From Pseudomonadota bacterium (GTDB lineage Bacteria > Pseudomonadota > Gammaproteobacteria > Burkholderiales > Burkholderiaceae_C), in the NCBI GenBank assembly GCA_023435325.1, contig JAEYRT010000146.1, positions 1 through 15,690 on the forward strand: a stretch of DNA of 15,690 nucleotides, written 5' to 3'. This document shows positions 1-6,734 of the stretch, piece by piece. A model generated the notes under the pieces. It was given only the letters and a program-made list of their open reading frames with translations, was not told the DNA's origin and searched no databases. The position numbers were made by a program, and so were the translations under genes. Every line of letters starts with the position of its first letter. Within the stretch, counting starts at the first letter, position 1.

Positions 1-219
1 GCCCTGGAGTACCTGGATCGCAGCCTGGGCAGTGGCTTTCGACCCGGCATGGGTCAACTCATACCTGACCGCATGTTCTGGGCGCAACCCGAAGAAGGTG
101 TGGAAGCTGCCGAAAGCGGCGAAGATAGCGGCTCAGAACCGTCTGAAATCCCTGCCGAGACGGGGAATCAACCGCCCCTAGAGGGCTTTGTAATGCCTCT
201 CCATGACACCAAACACTGA
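1..219 (+). CDS. thiD: C-terminal end of a ThiD-like hydroxymethylpyrimidine (phosphate) kinase (partial)
   Basis: Frame 1 is open from the window edge to the TGA at 217-219, giving 72 residues of a protein that starts outside the window. The first third contains GFRPGMGQLIPDRMFWAQ, which resembles the C-terminus of betaproteobacterial ThiD, the enzyme that phosphorylates hydroxymethylpyrimidine and its monophosphate in thiamine synthesis. The following 38 or so residues are a Glu/Ser/Pro-rich, low-complexity tail unlikely to be part of the ribokinase-like fold. The stop lies 17 bases inside hemL, so the two genes overlap and are probably co-transcribed. The ThiD assignment rests on a short tail motif and on the neighbourhood remembered from related genomes; no catalytic residue is visible. 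The reading frame itself is more certain than the name. Confidence 0.62.
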   Translation, partial: ALEYLDRSLGSGFRPGMGQLIPDRMFWAQPEEGVEAAESGEDSGSEPSEIPAETGNQPPLEGFVMPLHDTKH

Positions 220-1507
220 CCTGAATCAACCGTTGTTCGAGCGCGCCAAGGGCGTGATTCCCGGTGGCGTGAACTCGCCCGTGCGTGCATTCAACGCTGT
301 TGGCGGCACCCCCCGCTTTGTCAAGCGCGCGCAAGGTGCTTACTTCTGGGACACCAACGACCAGCAGTTTGTGGACTACATCGGCTCTTGGGGCCCCATG
401 ATCCTGGGCCATGGCCACCCCGAAGTACTGCAGGCCGTGCAGGCTGCTGCGCTGGAAGGCTTCAGCTTTGGCGCCCCCACCGAGCGCGAAGTGGTGCTGG
501 CCGAGAAGATTCGCGAACTCGTGCCCTCGATGGAGATGGTGCGCATGGTGTCCTCCGGCACCGAAGCCGGCATGAGCGCCCTGCGCCTGGCCCGCGGCTA
601 CACCGGCCGCAGCAAGATCATCAAGTTCAACGGCTGCTACCACGGTCATGCGGACTCGCTGCTGGTCAAGGCTGGATCGGGCTTGGCCACGTTTGGCTCA
701 TCCTCTTCGGCGGGTGTGCCTGCCGATGTGGTCAAGGACACCATCGTGCTGGAGTACAACGATGTGGCCCAGCTCGAAGAAGCATTTGCCAAGATGGGTA
801 GCGAAATCGCCTGCGTGATCCTGGAGCCCATTGCGGGCAATATGAACTTTGTGCGTGCCTCGGTGGAATTCACACGCCGCATCCGTGAACTGACCAAGGA
901 GCACGGTGCGTTGATGATTTACGACGAAGTCATGACGGGCTTCCGCGTGGCCCTGGGCTGCGCACAAAGCATCTACGCCCAAAAGATCGAAGGCTTTGTG
1001 CCCGACCTGAGCGTGATGGGCAAGGTCATTGGTGGCGGCATGCCCATGGCGGCTTTCGGTGGCCGCCGCGAAATCATGGAACAGCTCTCGCCACTGGGCC
1101 CCGTTTATCAGGCCGGCACCCTGTCGGGCAACCCGATTGCCACCGCCTGCGGCCTGAAGACGCTGGAGCTGATCAGCCGCCCCGGCTTCCATTCGGAGTT
1201 GCACCTCAAGACCGGCCACCTGATGCAGGGCCTGAAAGCCGAAGCTGACGCTGCGGGCATTCCCTTCAGCATTGACTGGCAAGGCGGCCTGTTTGGTTTT
1301 TACCTGCTGCCCGAGCTGCCCACCACCTACCACGAGGTGATGAAGACCGACGGCCAGCTGTTCAACAAGTTCTACCACGGCATGCTCGAGCGCGGCCATT
1401 ACTTCGCGCCCGCGTTGTACGAAGCCGGCTTTGTGAGCATGGCGCACAGCGAAGCGGACATCGACCGCACGATCGAAGCGGCGCGCGAAGTGTTCAAGAC
1501 GCTGTAA
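203..1507 (+). CDS. hemL: Glutamate-1-semialdehyde 2,1-aminomutase
   Basis: This 434-residue protein converts glutamate-1-semialdehyde to 5-aminolevulinate, the committed precursor of haem and other tetrapyrroles in the C5 pathway; it is cytosolic and PLP-dependent. It has the usual full length for HemL. Visible motifs are the N-terminal PGGVNSPVRAF (residues 20-30), SSGTEAGMSALRLAR (117-131), the YHGHAD segment (146-151), the cofactor-binding DEVMTGFR (241-248), and VMGKVIGGGMP, in which Lys274 should form the Schiff base with PLP. The ATG at 203 gives the N-terminus typical of the family (LFERAKGVIPGGVNSPVRAF). The start lies inside the end of the upstream thiD-like gene, and no strong ribosome binding site precedes it, so translational coupling is plausible. 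An intrinsic terminator follows 24 bases after the stop. The sequence is intact and GC-rich. Confidence 0.97.
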   Translation: MTPNTDLNQPLFERAKGVIPGGVNSPVRAFNAVGGTPRFVKRAQGAYFWDTNDQQFVDYIGSWGPMILGHGHPEVLQAVQAAALEGFSFGAPTEREVVLAEKIRELVPSMEMVRMVSSGTEAGMSALRLARGYTGRSKIIKFNGCYHGHADSLLVKAGSGLATFGSSSSAGVPADVVKDTIVLEYNDVAQLEEAFAKMGSEIACVILEPIAGNMNFVRASVEFTRRIRELTKEHGALMIYDEVMTGFRVALGCAQSIYAQKIEGFVPDLSVMGKVIGGGMPMAAFGGRREIMEQLSPLGPVYQAGTLSGNPIATACGLKTLELISRPGFHSELHLKTGHLMQGLKAEADAAGIPFSIDWQGGLFGFYLLPELPTTYHEVMKTDGQLFNKFYHGMLERGHYFAPALYEAGFVSMAHSEADIDRTIEAAREVFKTL

Positions 1508-1531
1508 ACGCCTTTTCAGCACACAACCCCT

Positions 1532-1566
1532 GCCCTGCACGCTGCCAGCAGCCTGCAGGGCTTTTT
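1532..1566 (+). terminator. Rho-independent terminator of hemL
   Basis: GCCCTGCA (1532-1539) pairs perfectly with TGCAGGGC (1554-1561). Inside it, after one C-C mismatch, GCTG (1541-1544) pairs with CAGC (1549-1552), so nearly the whole segment folds into one long hairpin. Five T residues follow directly (1562-1566). The T tract is on the plus strand only, so it serves hemL and not the convergent tag gene. Its last base coincides with the first base of the tag stop codon as read on the plus strand. Confidence 0.9.
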
Positions 1567-2171
1567 CATGCCGGGCGCTGAAACCGGCTTCTCATCTCCT
1601 CCACCGCAGCACGCGTCACACAGGCGGCAGCATGGTCATTGACCATGCCCATGGATTGCATGAAGGCGTAGCAGGTGGTGGGGCCCACGAATTTCCAGCC
1701 ACGCTGCTTCAGCGCTTTGGCCAGAGCTTGCGATTCAGGGGTTTGCGCCAGCACCTGCACACCGTCGCTGGCCTGCTCCGGGGCAAAACGCCAGAAAAAG
1801 GCAGCCAGCGAGCCTTCCTGTGTCACCATCTCCGCAGCGCGTGCGGCATTGTGGATCACGGCCTCAATCTTGCCGCGGTGACGCACGATGCCAGCATCGT
1901 GCAGCAGGCGCTGCACATCGGCCTCACCAAAGCGGGCCACCTGGTGAAAGTCAAACTGCGCGAAGGCAGCCCGGAAGTTCTCGCGCTTTTGCAAGATGGT
2001 GTACCAGCTCAGCCCGGACTGAAAGGCCTCCAGGCTGATCTTCTCGAACAACCTGCGGTCATCCGCCACCGGGAATCCCCACTCCTGGTCATGGTAGTGC
2101 ACATAAGGATCACGCCCCAAACACCACGTGCAGCGTGGCTGACCATCTGGCCCAGGTCCCGTAGCAATCAT
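1566..2171 (-). CDS. tag: DNA-3-methyladenine glycosylase I
   Basis: This is a 201-residue base-excision repair enzyme that removes 3-methyladenine from alkylated DNA. The zinc-snap ligands known from E. coli Tag (Cys4, His17, His175, Cys179) have counterparts here: RCTW (Cys14), YHDQEWG (His27), and VNDHAAACV (His180 and Cys184). The EAFQSGLSW and AGIVRHRGKIEA segments are also typical. The open frame could extend six codons upstream to a GTG at 2189, but the ATG at 2171 is preceded by a perfect AAGGAGG with six bases between, so I choose 2171. Transcription converges on hemL. A TATAGT box at 2193-2198 could be its promoter. There is no truncation or frameshift. Confidence 0.95.
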   Translation of the reverse strand: MIATGPGPDGQPRCTWCLGRDPYVHYHDQEWGFPVADDRRLFEKISLEAFQSGLSWYTILQKRENFRAAFAQFDFHQVARFGEADVQRLLHDAGIVRHRGKIEAVIHNAARAAEMVTQEGSLAAFFWRFAPEQASDGVQVLAQTPESQALAKALKQRGWKFVGPTTCYAFMQSMGMVNDHAAACVTRAAVEEMRSRFQRPA

Positions 2172-2192
2172 GCAAAGCCTCCTTGCCACCGC

Positions 2193-2198
2193 ACTATA
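2193..2198 (-). promoter_or_regulatory. Possible -10 box for tag
   Basis: On the minus strand this reads TATAGT, five of six matches to the sigma-70 -10 consensus. It lies about 10 bases upstream of the AAGGAGG ribosome binding site of tag. The -35 region is poor: a T-rich stretch that is also the T tract of the preceding permease terminator. If real, it would give a very short leader. This is inference from position and one hexamer. Confidence 0.3.
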
Positions 2199-2216
2199 GA
2201 CAACAAAACGGGCAAC

Positions 2217-2248
2217 AAAAAACCCGGTGGGTTGCCCTTCACCGGGTT
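2217..2248 (-). terminator. Rho-independent terminator downstream of the permease gene
   Basis: AACCCGGTG (2221-2229) and CACCGGGTT (2240-2248) form a perfect 9-bp stem with a 10-base loop. Reading the minus strand, the stem runs into TTTTTT (positions 2222 down to 2217). The polarity therefore fits the permease gene at 2342-3817, about 95 bases upstream, and insulates tag, which begins just 46 bases further on. Confidence 0.85.
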
Positions 2249-2300
2249 CAAAAATACGAGCTACTTTCGCTTGATATTCAAGGATTTCAAATAGTTTTAT

Positions 2301-2341
2301 ATCTGAAACGCTTGCCCCTCAAGCGCCAGCAGCTTCAATTT
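2301..2341 (-). repeat. Intergenic hairpin element, copy A (GCGCTTG...CAAGCG type)
   Basis: The core is CGCTTG (2309-2314) and CAAGCG (2320-2325) around a 5-base loop. On the minus strand the left flank reads TTGAAGCTGCTGGCGCTTG. The same order of blocks recurs at 6425-6463 (TTGATAGCTGTCAGCGCTTG), including the flank outside the palindrome, so the two look like members of one dispersed family. I remember very similar AGCTGCTAGCGCTT...AAGCGCT units as common between genes in Comamonadaceae; that part is recollection and not checked. It starts directly at the permease stop codon and may help end or stabilise that transcript, although only three T residues follow the hairpin. Confidence 0.6.
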
Positions 2342-3817
2342 TTAATGACCTTTAGCCAAACGCGAATGGCGCATGCCGTAAAAGCAATAGATCGTCGTGC
2401 CCAACGCCATCCACACCAAAAAGCGCGCCCAGGTCAGCGTGGTCAGGTTCATCATCAGATACACACACAGCACGGCTGACAACAGAGGCAGCACGGGAGC
2501 CATCGGCACTCGGTAGCCCTTGCCCTGCAGATGCTTCTTGCGCAGCACGAGCACGCCAATGCTCACCAGCACAAAGGCCGACAGCGTGCCGATGTTGATC
2601 ATCTCCTCCAGCGCTTCCACATTGGTGAAACCCGCCAGCAAAGCCACCACAATGCCCACAGCCACCTGCAGGCGCACCGGCGTTTTGCGCGTCTGGGACG
2701 TCACACCCCAGCTGCGTGGCAGTAGACCATCGCGGCACAGTGCCAGCAGCACACGGGCACTGCCCATGAGCAGCACCATGACCACCGTGGTCATGCCTGC
2801 CAGCACACCGATCGAGATGATTTGTGCCGCCCAACCTGCCCCCACAGCCACAAAAGCAGTAGCCAGCGACGGGTTCTCAGCCTTGGCCAATTCGGTGTAG
2901 GGCACCATGCCGGTCAACGCCAAAGTCACAAGGATGTAGAGCACGGTCACCAATGCCAGGCCGCCCAGAATGCCGCGTGGCAGCGTGCGTTGCGGATCTT
3001 TCACTTCCTCGGCCGAAGTGGCCACGATGTCAAAGCCCAAAAAGGCAAAGAACACCAGCGAAGCGCCCGAGATCACCCCCAACCAGCCGTACTGGCTGGG
3101 CGCCGCACCAAACAGCCAGGCCAGCATGGGCTGCCCCCACACATCACCACTGACCCCATGTGCCACCACAGGTGCTTGCGCAGGAGGAATGAAGGGGGAG
3201 AAGTTCTCGGTGTTCAGATAGGTGAAACCCACCACGATCACAAACAGCGTGATGGCAATCTTGATCAGCGTGAACACATTGTTCACCTTGGCCGACACCT
3301 GCGTGCCCGCTATCAGCAGCACGGTGAACACGGTCACCACCAGGAAAGGCCCCCAGTACATGCTCACGCCACCCAACTGCAAAGTCGATGGAATATCCAG
3401 CCCCGCCGTAGCAAACACAGTGCTCAGATAAATGCCCCAGTATTTGGCAATCACCGCCCCGGCGGAAATCATCTCCAGCAACAAATTCCAGCCAATGATC
3501 CAGGCCAGCCCTTCACCCAGCGTCAGATAGGTATAGGTGTAGGCACTGCCCGTGACCGGCACGTTGGAGGCGAACTCCGCATAGCACATGATGGCCAGCG
3601 CACAGGTGAAAGCCGCGATGATGAAGGAGAAGATCACCGCAGGGCCCGCAAATGTGCCTGCGGCACGCGCTCCCACGGAAAAAATGCCCGCGCCCACAGC
3701 CACGGCCAAGCCCATGATGATCAAATCGAAAGTACCCAGCGTGCGCTTGAGCTGGCGCCCTGGCTCGTCCGCATCAGCCAATGCCTGTGCGACGGTTTTG
3801 GTTCGTAACCACTGCAT
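2342..3817 (-). CDS. APC-superfamily amino acid permease (cationic amino acid transporter-like)
   Basis: The product is a 491-residue inner-membrane transporter with about 12 hydrophobic helices. The first helix carries the APC substrate-binding signature GAGIFSVG (residues 42-49), and PVTGSAYTYTYLTLGEG (87-103) with the following WIIGWNLLLE segment is the pattern of the CAT-type branch (YfnA/APC amino acid-polyamine-organocation carriers). A short cytoplasmic N-terminus, MQWLRTKTV..., precedes helix 1, as in those proteins. The ATG at 3817 has a modest AAGGG ribosome binding site about six bases upstream. The likely substrate is an amino acid, perhaps basic, but sequence alone does not fix it. 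It has its own terminator downstream and no metabolic partner gene nearby, so it appears monocistronic. Confidence 0.88.
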   Translation of the reverse strand: MQWLRTKTVAQALADADEPGRQLKRTLGTFDLIIMGLAVAVGAGIFSVGARAAGTFAGPAVIFSFIIAAFTCALAIMCYAEFASNVPVTGSAYTYTYLTLGEGLAWIIGWNLLLEMISAGAVIAKYWGIYLSTVFATAGLDIPSTLQLGGVSMYWGPFLVVTVFTVLLIAGTQVSAKVNNVFTLIKIAITLFVIVVGFTYLNTENFSPFIPPAQAPVVAHGVSGDVWGQPMLAWLFGAAPSQYGWLGVISGASLVFFAFLGFDIVATSAEEVKDPQRTLPRGILGGLALVTVLYILVTLALTGMVPYTELAKAENPSLATAFVAVGAGWAAQIISIGVLAGMTTVVMVLLMGSARVLLALCRDGLLPRSWGVTSQTRKTPVRLQVAVGIVVALLAGFTNVEALEEMINIGTLSAFVLVSIGVLVLRKKHLQGKGYRVPMAPVLPLLSAVLCVYLMMNLTTLTWARFLVWMALGTTIYCFYGMRHSRLAKGH

Positions 3818-4059
3818 GCAAACCCTTTGTGGCCAGCCAGCGCGAAAAGCGCAGGCGGCCTTCTCATTTCAAAAGGCGAATACTAGGGATTACACGTAGC
3901 ACTCGCACAAAGCCTGCACTTACACCTGTTCAGACGCTTGATTTCTGCGGGCTTTCCTGCAAACCGCGACCATCCTCGATAGCAGCACTACCACCTGCAT
4001 ATGCATGCAAGCGCTTTTCAATCAGCGCAAATATCCTGCACGCCCATCAATCCATACGC
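3818..4059. other. Intergenic region upstream of the permease gene, no gene seen
   Basis: This stretch lies between the permease start and the terminator of the cytochrome gene. It should hold the permease promoter, but I see no convincing -35/-10 pair on the minus strand; TAGTAT (rc of 3881-3886) is the only hexamer resembling a -10. The open frames crossing it on the plus strand continue into antisense sequence of flanking genes and show no family resemblance. No RNA gene, repeat family or attachment site is recognisable. Confidence 0.5.
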
Positions 4060-4093
4060 AAAAAAACCCAAGGTCGCAGTCACCACCTTGGGT
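4060..4093 (-). terminator. Rho-independent terminator of the cytochrome c gene
   Basis: ACCCAAGGT (4066-4074) pairs perfectly with ACCTTGGGT (4085-4093) across a 10-base loop. On the minus strand the stem is followed by seven T residues (4066 down to 4060, the first T closing the stem). It lies 24 bases beyond the stop of the cytochrome gene, so the assignment is straightforward. Confidence 0.92.
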
Positions 4094-4117
4094 CAGCACA
4101 TTACGGCATGCGGGCGA

Positions 4118-4567
4118 TCAGCGCGTGTTTTCAGGAGGAATGGCCAAGATCCAGTCCGCCATGGCTTCAGCCTGCTCCTGCGTCACCTGTGGGTGACGCG
4201 GCATGATGGTATTGCCCCACACCCCCACACTGCCCTCCCGGATCTTGCGCGCAATATAGGCAGCTGCATCGCTTTGCTGGCTATAACGATCCGCTACCTG
4301 CAAAAAGCTCGGCCCGACAAACTTGCGATCAATGCCATGGCAGCGCATGCAGTTGCTGTTCTCGATCGCCGTTTTGCCCTGGGCCAATTCCGGGCGCTTT
4401 TGCACCATTTCATGCACACGCTGCGCCGTACTCTGGTCCGATGGTGTGCCGATATACAGGCGCACGCCCAGATTGAGCAAACCACCGACCACCAAAATCA
4501 TGCCGATGATGATGAGCCAGCCCAGCCACTTGGGGCGCTGCACCGGCTCGTCGTCGTAATCCCGCAT
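4118..4567 (-). CDS. Membrane-anchored class I cytochrome c, one haem
   Basis: This 149-residue protein has a short acidic cytoplasmic start, one hydrophobic helix (about residues 14-39), and a periplasmic cytochrome c domain. CMRCH (73-77) is the haem attachment site with His77 as proximal ligand. The sixth ligand is probably Met122 in GNTIMPRHP, a placement typical of c551/c5-like class I cytochromes. The helix has positive residues only before it and no obvious signal peptidase site, so it is likely an uncleaved anchor holding an electron carrier at the inner membrane. The ATG at 4567 has AAGGA about seven bases upstream. The gene stands alone between a terminator and a repeat-rich gap, so its redox partners cannot be deduced. 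Similar small anchored cytochromes occur near terminal oxidases elsewhere, but none is visible here. Confidence 0.88.
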   Translation of the reverse strand: MRDYDDEPVQRPKWLGWLIIIGMILVVGGLLNLGVRLYIGTPSDQSTAQRVHEMVQKRPELAQGKTAIENSNCMRCHGIDRKFVGPSFLQVADRYSQQSDAAAYIARKIREGSVGVWGNTIMPRHPQVTQEQAEAMADWILAIPPENTR

Positions 4568-4691
4568 GAAAAAATCCTTTCACCAAAAACAAAACGGCAC
4601 GGGGCCGAAACCACATGCCGAGTGTGCGCGCCCTCCATAAAAAGCGCTGATTGAGGTATCAACTACCCCAAGAATTGCGAGGACAGCTCAA

Positions 4692-4804
4692 CCCATCTTT
4701 AGATGGGCGGTGCAGACGAGGCGCATTCGCGAAGGCAGTAGCAGCGCTACGACAAGGCTAGGCGCCCCCGCGAATGCAACGACGTATGCAGAGTTGTCGT
4801 CGCA
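4692..4804. repeat. Nested inverted-repeat element downstream of purH
   Basis: Several palindromes are packed here. CCCATC (4692-4697) and GATGGG (4702-4707) form a 4-base-loop hairpin. GCATTCGCG (4723-4731) pairs perfectly with CGCGAATGC (4769-4777), and between them sits GTAGC AGC GCTAC (4738-4750). Outside, TGCAGACGA (4711-4719) is nearly complementary to TCGTCGCA (4797-4804), and ACGAC (4779-4783) pairs with GTCGT (4796-4800). No T tract follows in either direction, so this is not a standard terminator. It resembles a mobile intergenic palindromic unit. No open reading frame of recognisable type lies in the 243-base gap (4568-4810) that contains it. Confidence 0.6.
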
Positions 4805-4810
4805 GTTCGT

Positions 4811-6397
4811 TTAGTGGCGGAAGTGGCGCACGCCGGTGAAGACCATCGCCACGCCACGCTCGTTGGCCGCATCGATGACTTCCTGGTCACGCATCGAACC
4901 ACCGGGCTGTGCCACGCAGGTTGCGCCGGCATCGACCACCACATCCAAACCATCGCGGAAGGGGAAGAAAGCATCCGACGCGACCACGGTGTTTTGCAGC
5001 GTCAGCTTGGCCGCTTCGGCCTTGATCGATGCAATGCGTGCCGAGTCCAGACGCGACATCTGGCCCGCGCCCACGCCCATGGTCATGCCGTTCTTGCAGA
5101 ACACAATCGCGTTGGACTTGACGAACTTGGCGACCTTCCAGGCGAACAGCAGGTCGTTCAGTTCTTCAGGCGTAGGCTGCTTCACCGTCACCACCTTCAA
5201 ATCGGCCAATTGCAGTTCGTGGTTGTCGGCGGATTGCAGCAACAGACCGGAGCCGACGCGCTTGGTTTCCAGCGCGTTGCGCACTTGCCCATAGTTCTCA
5301 GGCAGCGCAATCTTCATCAGGCGCACATTGACCTTGGCCTTGAAGATTTCCAGTGCTTCAGCAGTGAAGTCAGGGGCCATCAGCACTTCGACAAACTGCT
5401 TGGATACGGCTTCCGCAGCCGCCTTGTCCACTGGGCGGTTGAAGGCAATGATGCCGCCGAAGGCGCTGGTGGGGTCGGTCTGGAAGGCCTTGGAGTACGC
5501 CTCGAAGGGGTTGGCACCAATGGCCACACCACAGGGGTTGGCGTGCTTGATGATCACGCAGGCAGGCACTTCAAAGCTCTTCACGCATTCCCACGCCGCA
5601 TCGGCGTCGGCAATGTTGTTGTAGCTCAGTTCCTTGCCCTGCAGCTGCACGCCGGTGGCCAGCGAACCGGCAGCAGGTGCCAGGTCGCGGTACCAGGCGG
5701 CTTGCTGGTGGCTGTTTTCGCCGTAGCGCAGGTCCTGCACCTTCACGTACTGCTCGTTGAACTGGCCGGGGAATTCAGCGCGTGCAGGCACATATTCCTC
5801 GCTCAGCTTTTCTTCTTCGAAATTCACCGAAGACAGATAGTTGCTGATGGCACCGTCGTACTGGCTGATGCGGTTGAAAGCGGCTACGGACAACTCAAAA
5901 CGCAGCTTGTTGGACAGCTTGCCGCTGGCCTTCAGCTCGGCCAGCACCTCCTCGTACTGGTCAGCGGCCGTGACCACGCCCACATCCTTCCAGTTCTTGG
6001 CAGCAGAGCGCACCATGGCAGGACCACCGATGTCGATGTTCTCGATGGCGTCGGCCAGTGTGCAGCCTTCCTTGGCCACTGTGGCTTCGAAGGGGTACAG
6101 GTTCACCACCAGCAGGTCGATGGTTTCAATGCCGTGTTCCTTGAGCGCAGCCATGTGCTCGGGCAGATCGCGGCGGGCCAGCAAGCCACCGTGCACCTTG
6201 GGGTGCAAGGTCTTGACGCGGCCATCCAGCATTTCAGGGAACTGGGTGACTTCGGCCACCTCGGTCACGGGCAAGCCCTTGTCGGCCAGCAGCTTGGCCG
6301 TGCCGCCTGTGGACAGAAGCTGCACGCCCATGGCGTGCAGGGCTTGCGCAAATTCAACGATACCGGTCTTGTCAGAGACGGAGAGCAGTGCTTTCAT
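4811..6397 (-). CDS. purH: Bifunctional AICAR transformylase / IMP cyclohydrolase
   Basis: PurH performs the last two steps of de novo purine synthesis: it formylates AICAR with 10-formyl-tetrahydrofolate and closes the ring to IMP. From the ATG at 6397 the protein has 528 residues, the usual bacterial length. The N-terminal cyclohydrolase domain (about 1-195) begins MKALLSVSDKTG and contains DGRVKTLHPKVHGG (58-71). The transformylase domain contains RYGENSHQ (224-231) and IIKHANPCGVA, where Lys284-His285 are the known catalytic pair. A TTG at 6409 would add four residues, but the ATG gives the canonical N-terminus. It lies 88 bases downstream of fis on the same strand, with a hairpin element between, so it may be read from the dusB-fis transcript, its own promoter, or both. 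Confidence 0.97.
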   Translation of the reverse strand: MKALLSVSDKTGIVEFAQALHAMGVQLLSTGGTAKLLADKGLPVTEVAEVTQFPEMLDGRVKTLHPKVHGGLLARRDLPEHMAALKEHGIETIDLLVVNLYPFEATVAKEGCTLADAIENIDIGGPAMVRSAAKNWKDVGVVTAADQYEEVLAELKASGKLSNKLRFELSVAAFNRISQYDGAISNYLSSVNFEEEKLSEEYVPARAEFPGQFNEQYVKVQDLRYGENSHQQAAWYRDLAPAAGSLATGVQLQGKELSYNNIADADAAWECVKSFEVPACVIIKHANPCGVAIGANPFEAYSKAFQTDPTSAFGGIIAFNRPVDKAAAEAVSKQFVEVLMAPDFTAEALEIFKAKVNVRLMKIALPENYGQVRNALETKRVGSGLLLQSADNHELQLADLKVVTVKQPTPEELNDLLFAWKVAKFVKSNAIVFCKNGMTMGVGAGQMSRLDSARIASIKAEAAKLTLQNTVVASDAFFPFRDGLDVVVDAGATCVAQPGGSMRDQEVIDAANERGVAMVFTGVRHFRH

Positions 6398-6424
6398 GGT
6401 GCAACTCAATAATGATGAAATCGT

Positions 6425-6463
6425 TAATCAGCGCTTACCCTGCAAGCGCTGACAGCTATCAAA
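6425..6463 (-). repeat. Intergenic hairpin element, copy B (AGCGCTT...AAGCGCT type)
   Basis: TCAGCGCTT (6428-6436) and AAGCGCTGA (6444-6452) make a perfect 9-bp stem with a 7-base loop. On the minus strand the left flank TTGATAGCTG matches TTGAAGCTG of the copy at 2301-2341, in the same orientation. It sits midway between the fis stop and the purH start. The minus-strand sequence after the stem (TTAACGATTTC) is a poor T tract, so partial termination or transcript stabilisation between fis and purH is possible but not shown. Confidence 0.65.
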
Positions 6464-6485
6464 GTAAAAGTCCGGCTTGCGACGC

Positions 6486-6734
6486 TCAGAGCATCTGGTG
6501 CTCCTGCAGCTTCTTGCGCAAGGTATTACGGTTCAATCCCAGCCATTGGGCCGCGCGCGATTGGTTCTGGTCCGCCTGCTGCATGACCACATCCAGCAAC
6601 GGTTTCTCGACCAAGTGCAACACCATGTCGTACATGTTGCTGGGTGTCTCACCGCCCAGGTCGCGAAAATAACTCTCCAGACTGACGCGTACGCATTCCT
6701 CAATGCTTTGGTTGTTCTGTTCTTGGGTGCTCAT
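6486..6734 (-). CDS. fis: Fis-family nucleoid-associated DNA-binding protein
   Basis: Fis bends DNA and acts as a growth-phase regulator of rRNA and many other promoters. This protein has 82 residues, slightly shorter than E. coli Fis (98) but usual for betaproteobacteria. The central helices run through residues 33-55 (MYDMVLHLVEKPLLDVVMQQ). The C-terminal helix-turn-helix is QSRAAQWLGLNRNTLRKKL (58-76), the part closely shared with NtrC-type activators. The start ATG at 6734 overlaps the dusB stop by four bases (ATGA), and AGAGGAA lies about nine bases upstream inside dusB, so translation is coupled. The dusB-fis pairing is a conserved operon in proteobacteria, which supports the call beyond the HTH alone. 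Confidence 0.95.
   Translation of the reverse strand: MSTQEQNNQSIEECVRVSLESYFRDLGGETPSNMYDMVLHLVEKPLLDVVMQQADQNQSRAAQWLGLNRNTLRKKLQEHQML

Noticed and set aside
698..1540. A 280-codon minus-strand open frame opposite hemL
   Set aside because: Antisense shadow of hemL; it has no ribosome binding site and no recognisable domain, and it would run through the hemL terminator.
1532..1566. Bidirectional termination for hemL and tag
   Set aside because: Only the plus-strand side has a T tract; the minus-strand side continues with a G-rich sequence, so it is called for hemL only.
2822..3808. A 328-codon plus-strand open frame opposite the permease gene
   Set aside because: The translation is dominated by His, Gln and Arg with no hydrophobic core, as expected for the complement of a membrane protein gene.
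4001..4654. A 217-codon plus-strand open frame across the cytochrome gene
   Set aside because: The minus-strand frame carries CMRCH, an axial Met and a membrane anchor and has a terminator of matching polarity, so the plus-strand frame is a shadow.
4814..6412. A 532-codon open frame on the plus strand exactly opposite purH
   Set aside because: It is the mirror frame of a GC-rich, unmistakable purH gene; its translation is His/Val/Gly-rich with no family resemblance. Long antisense frames without stops are expected at this composition.
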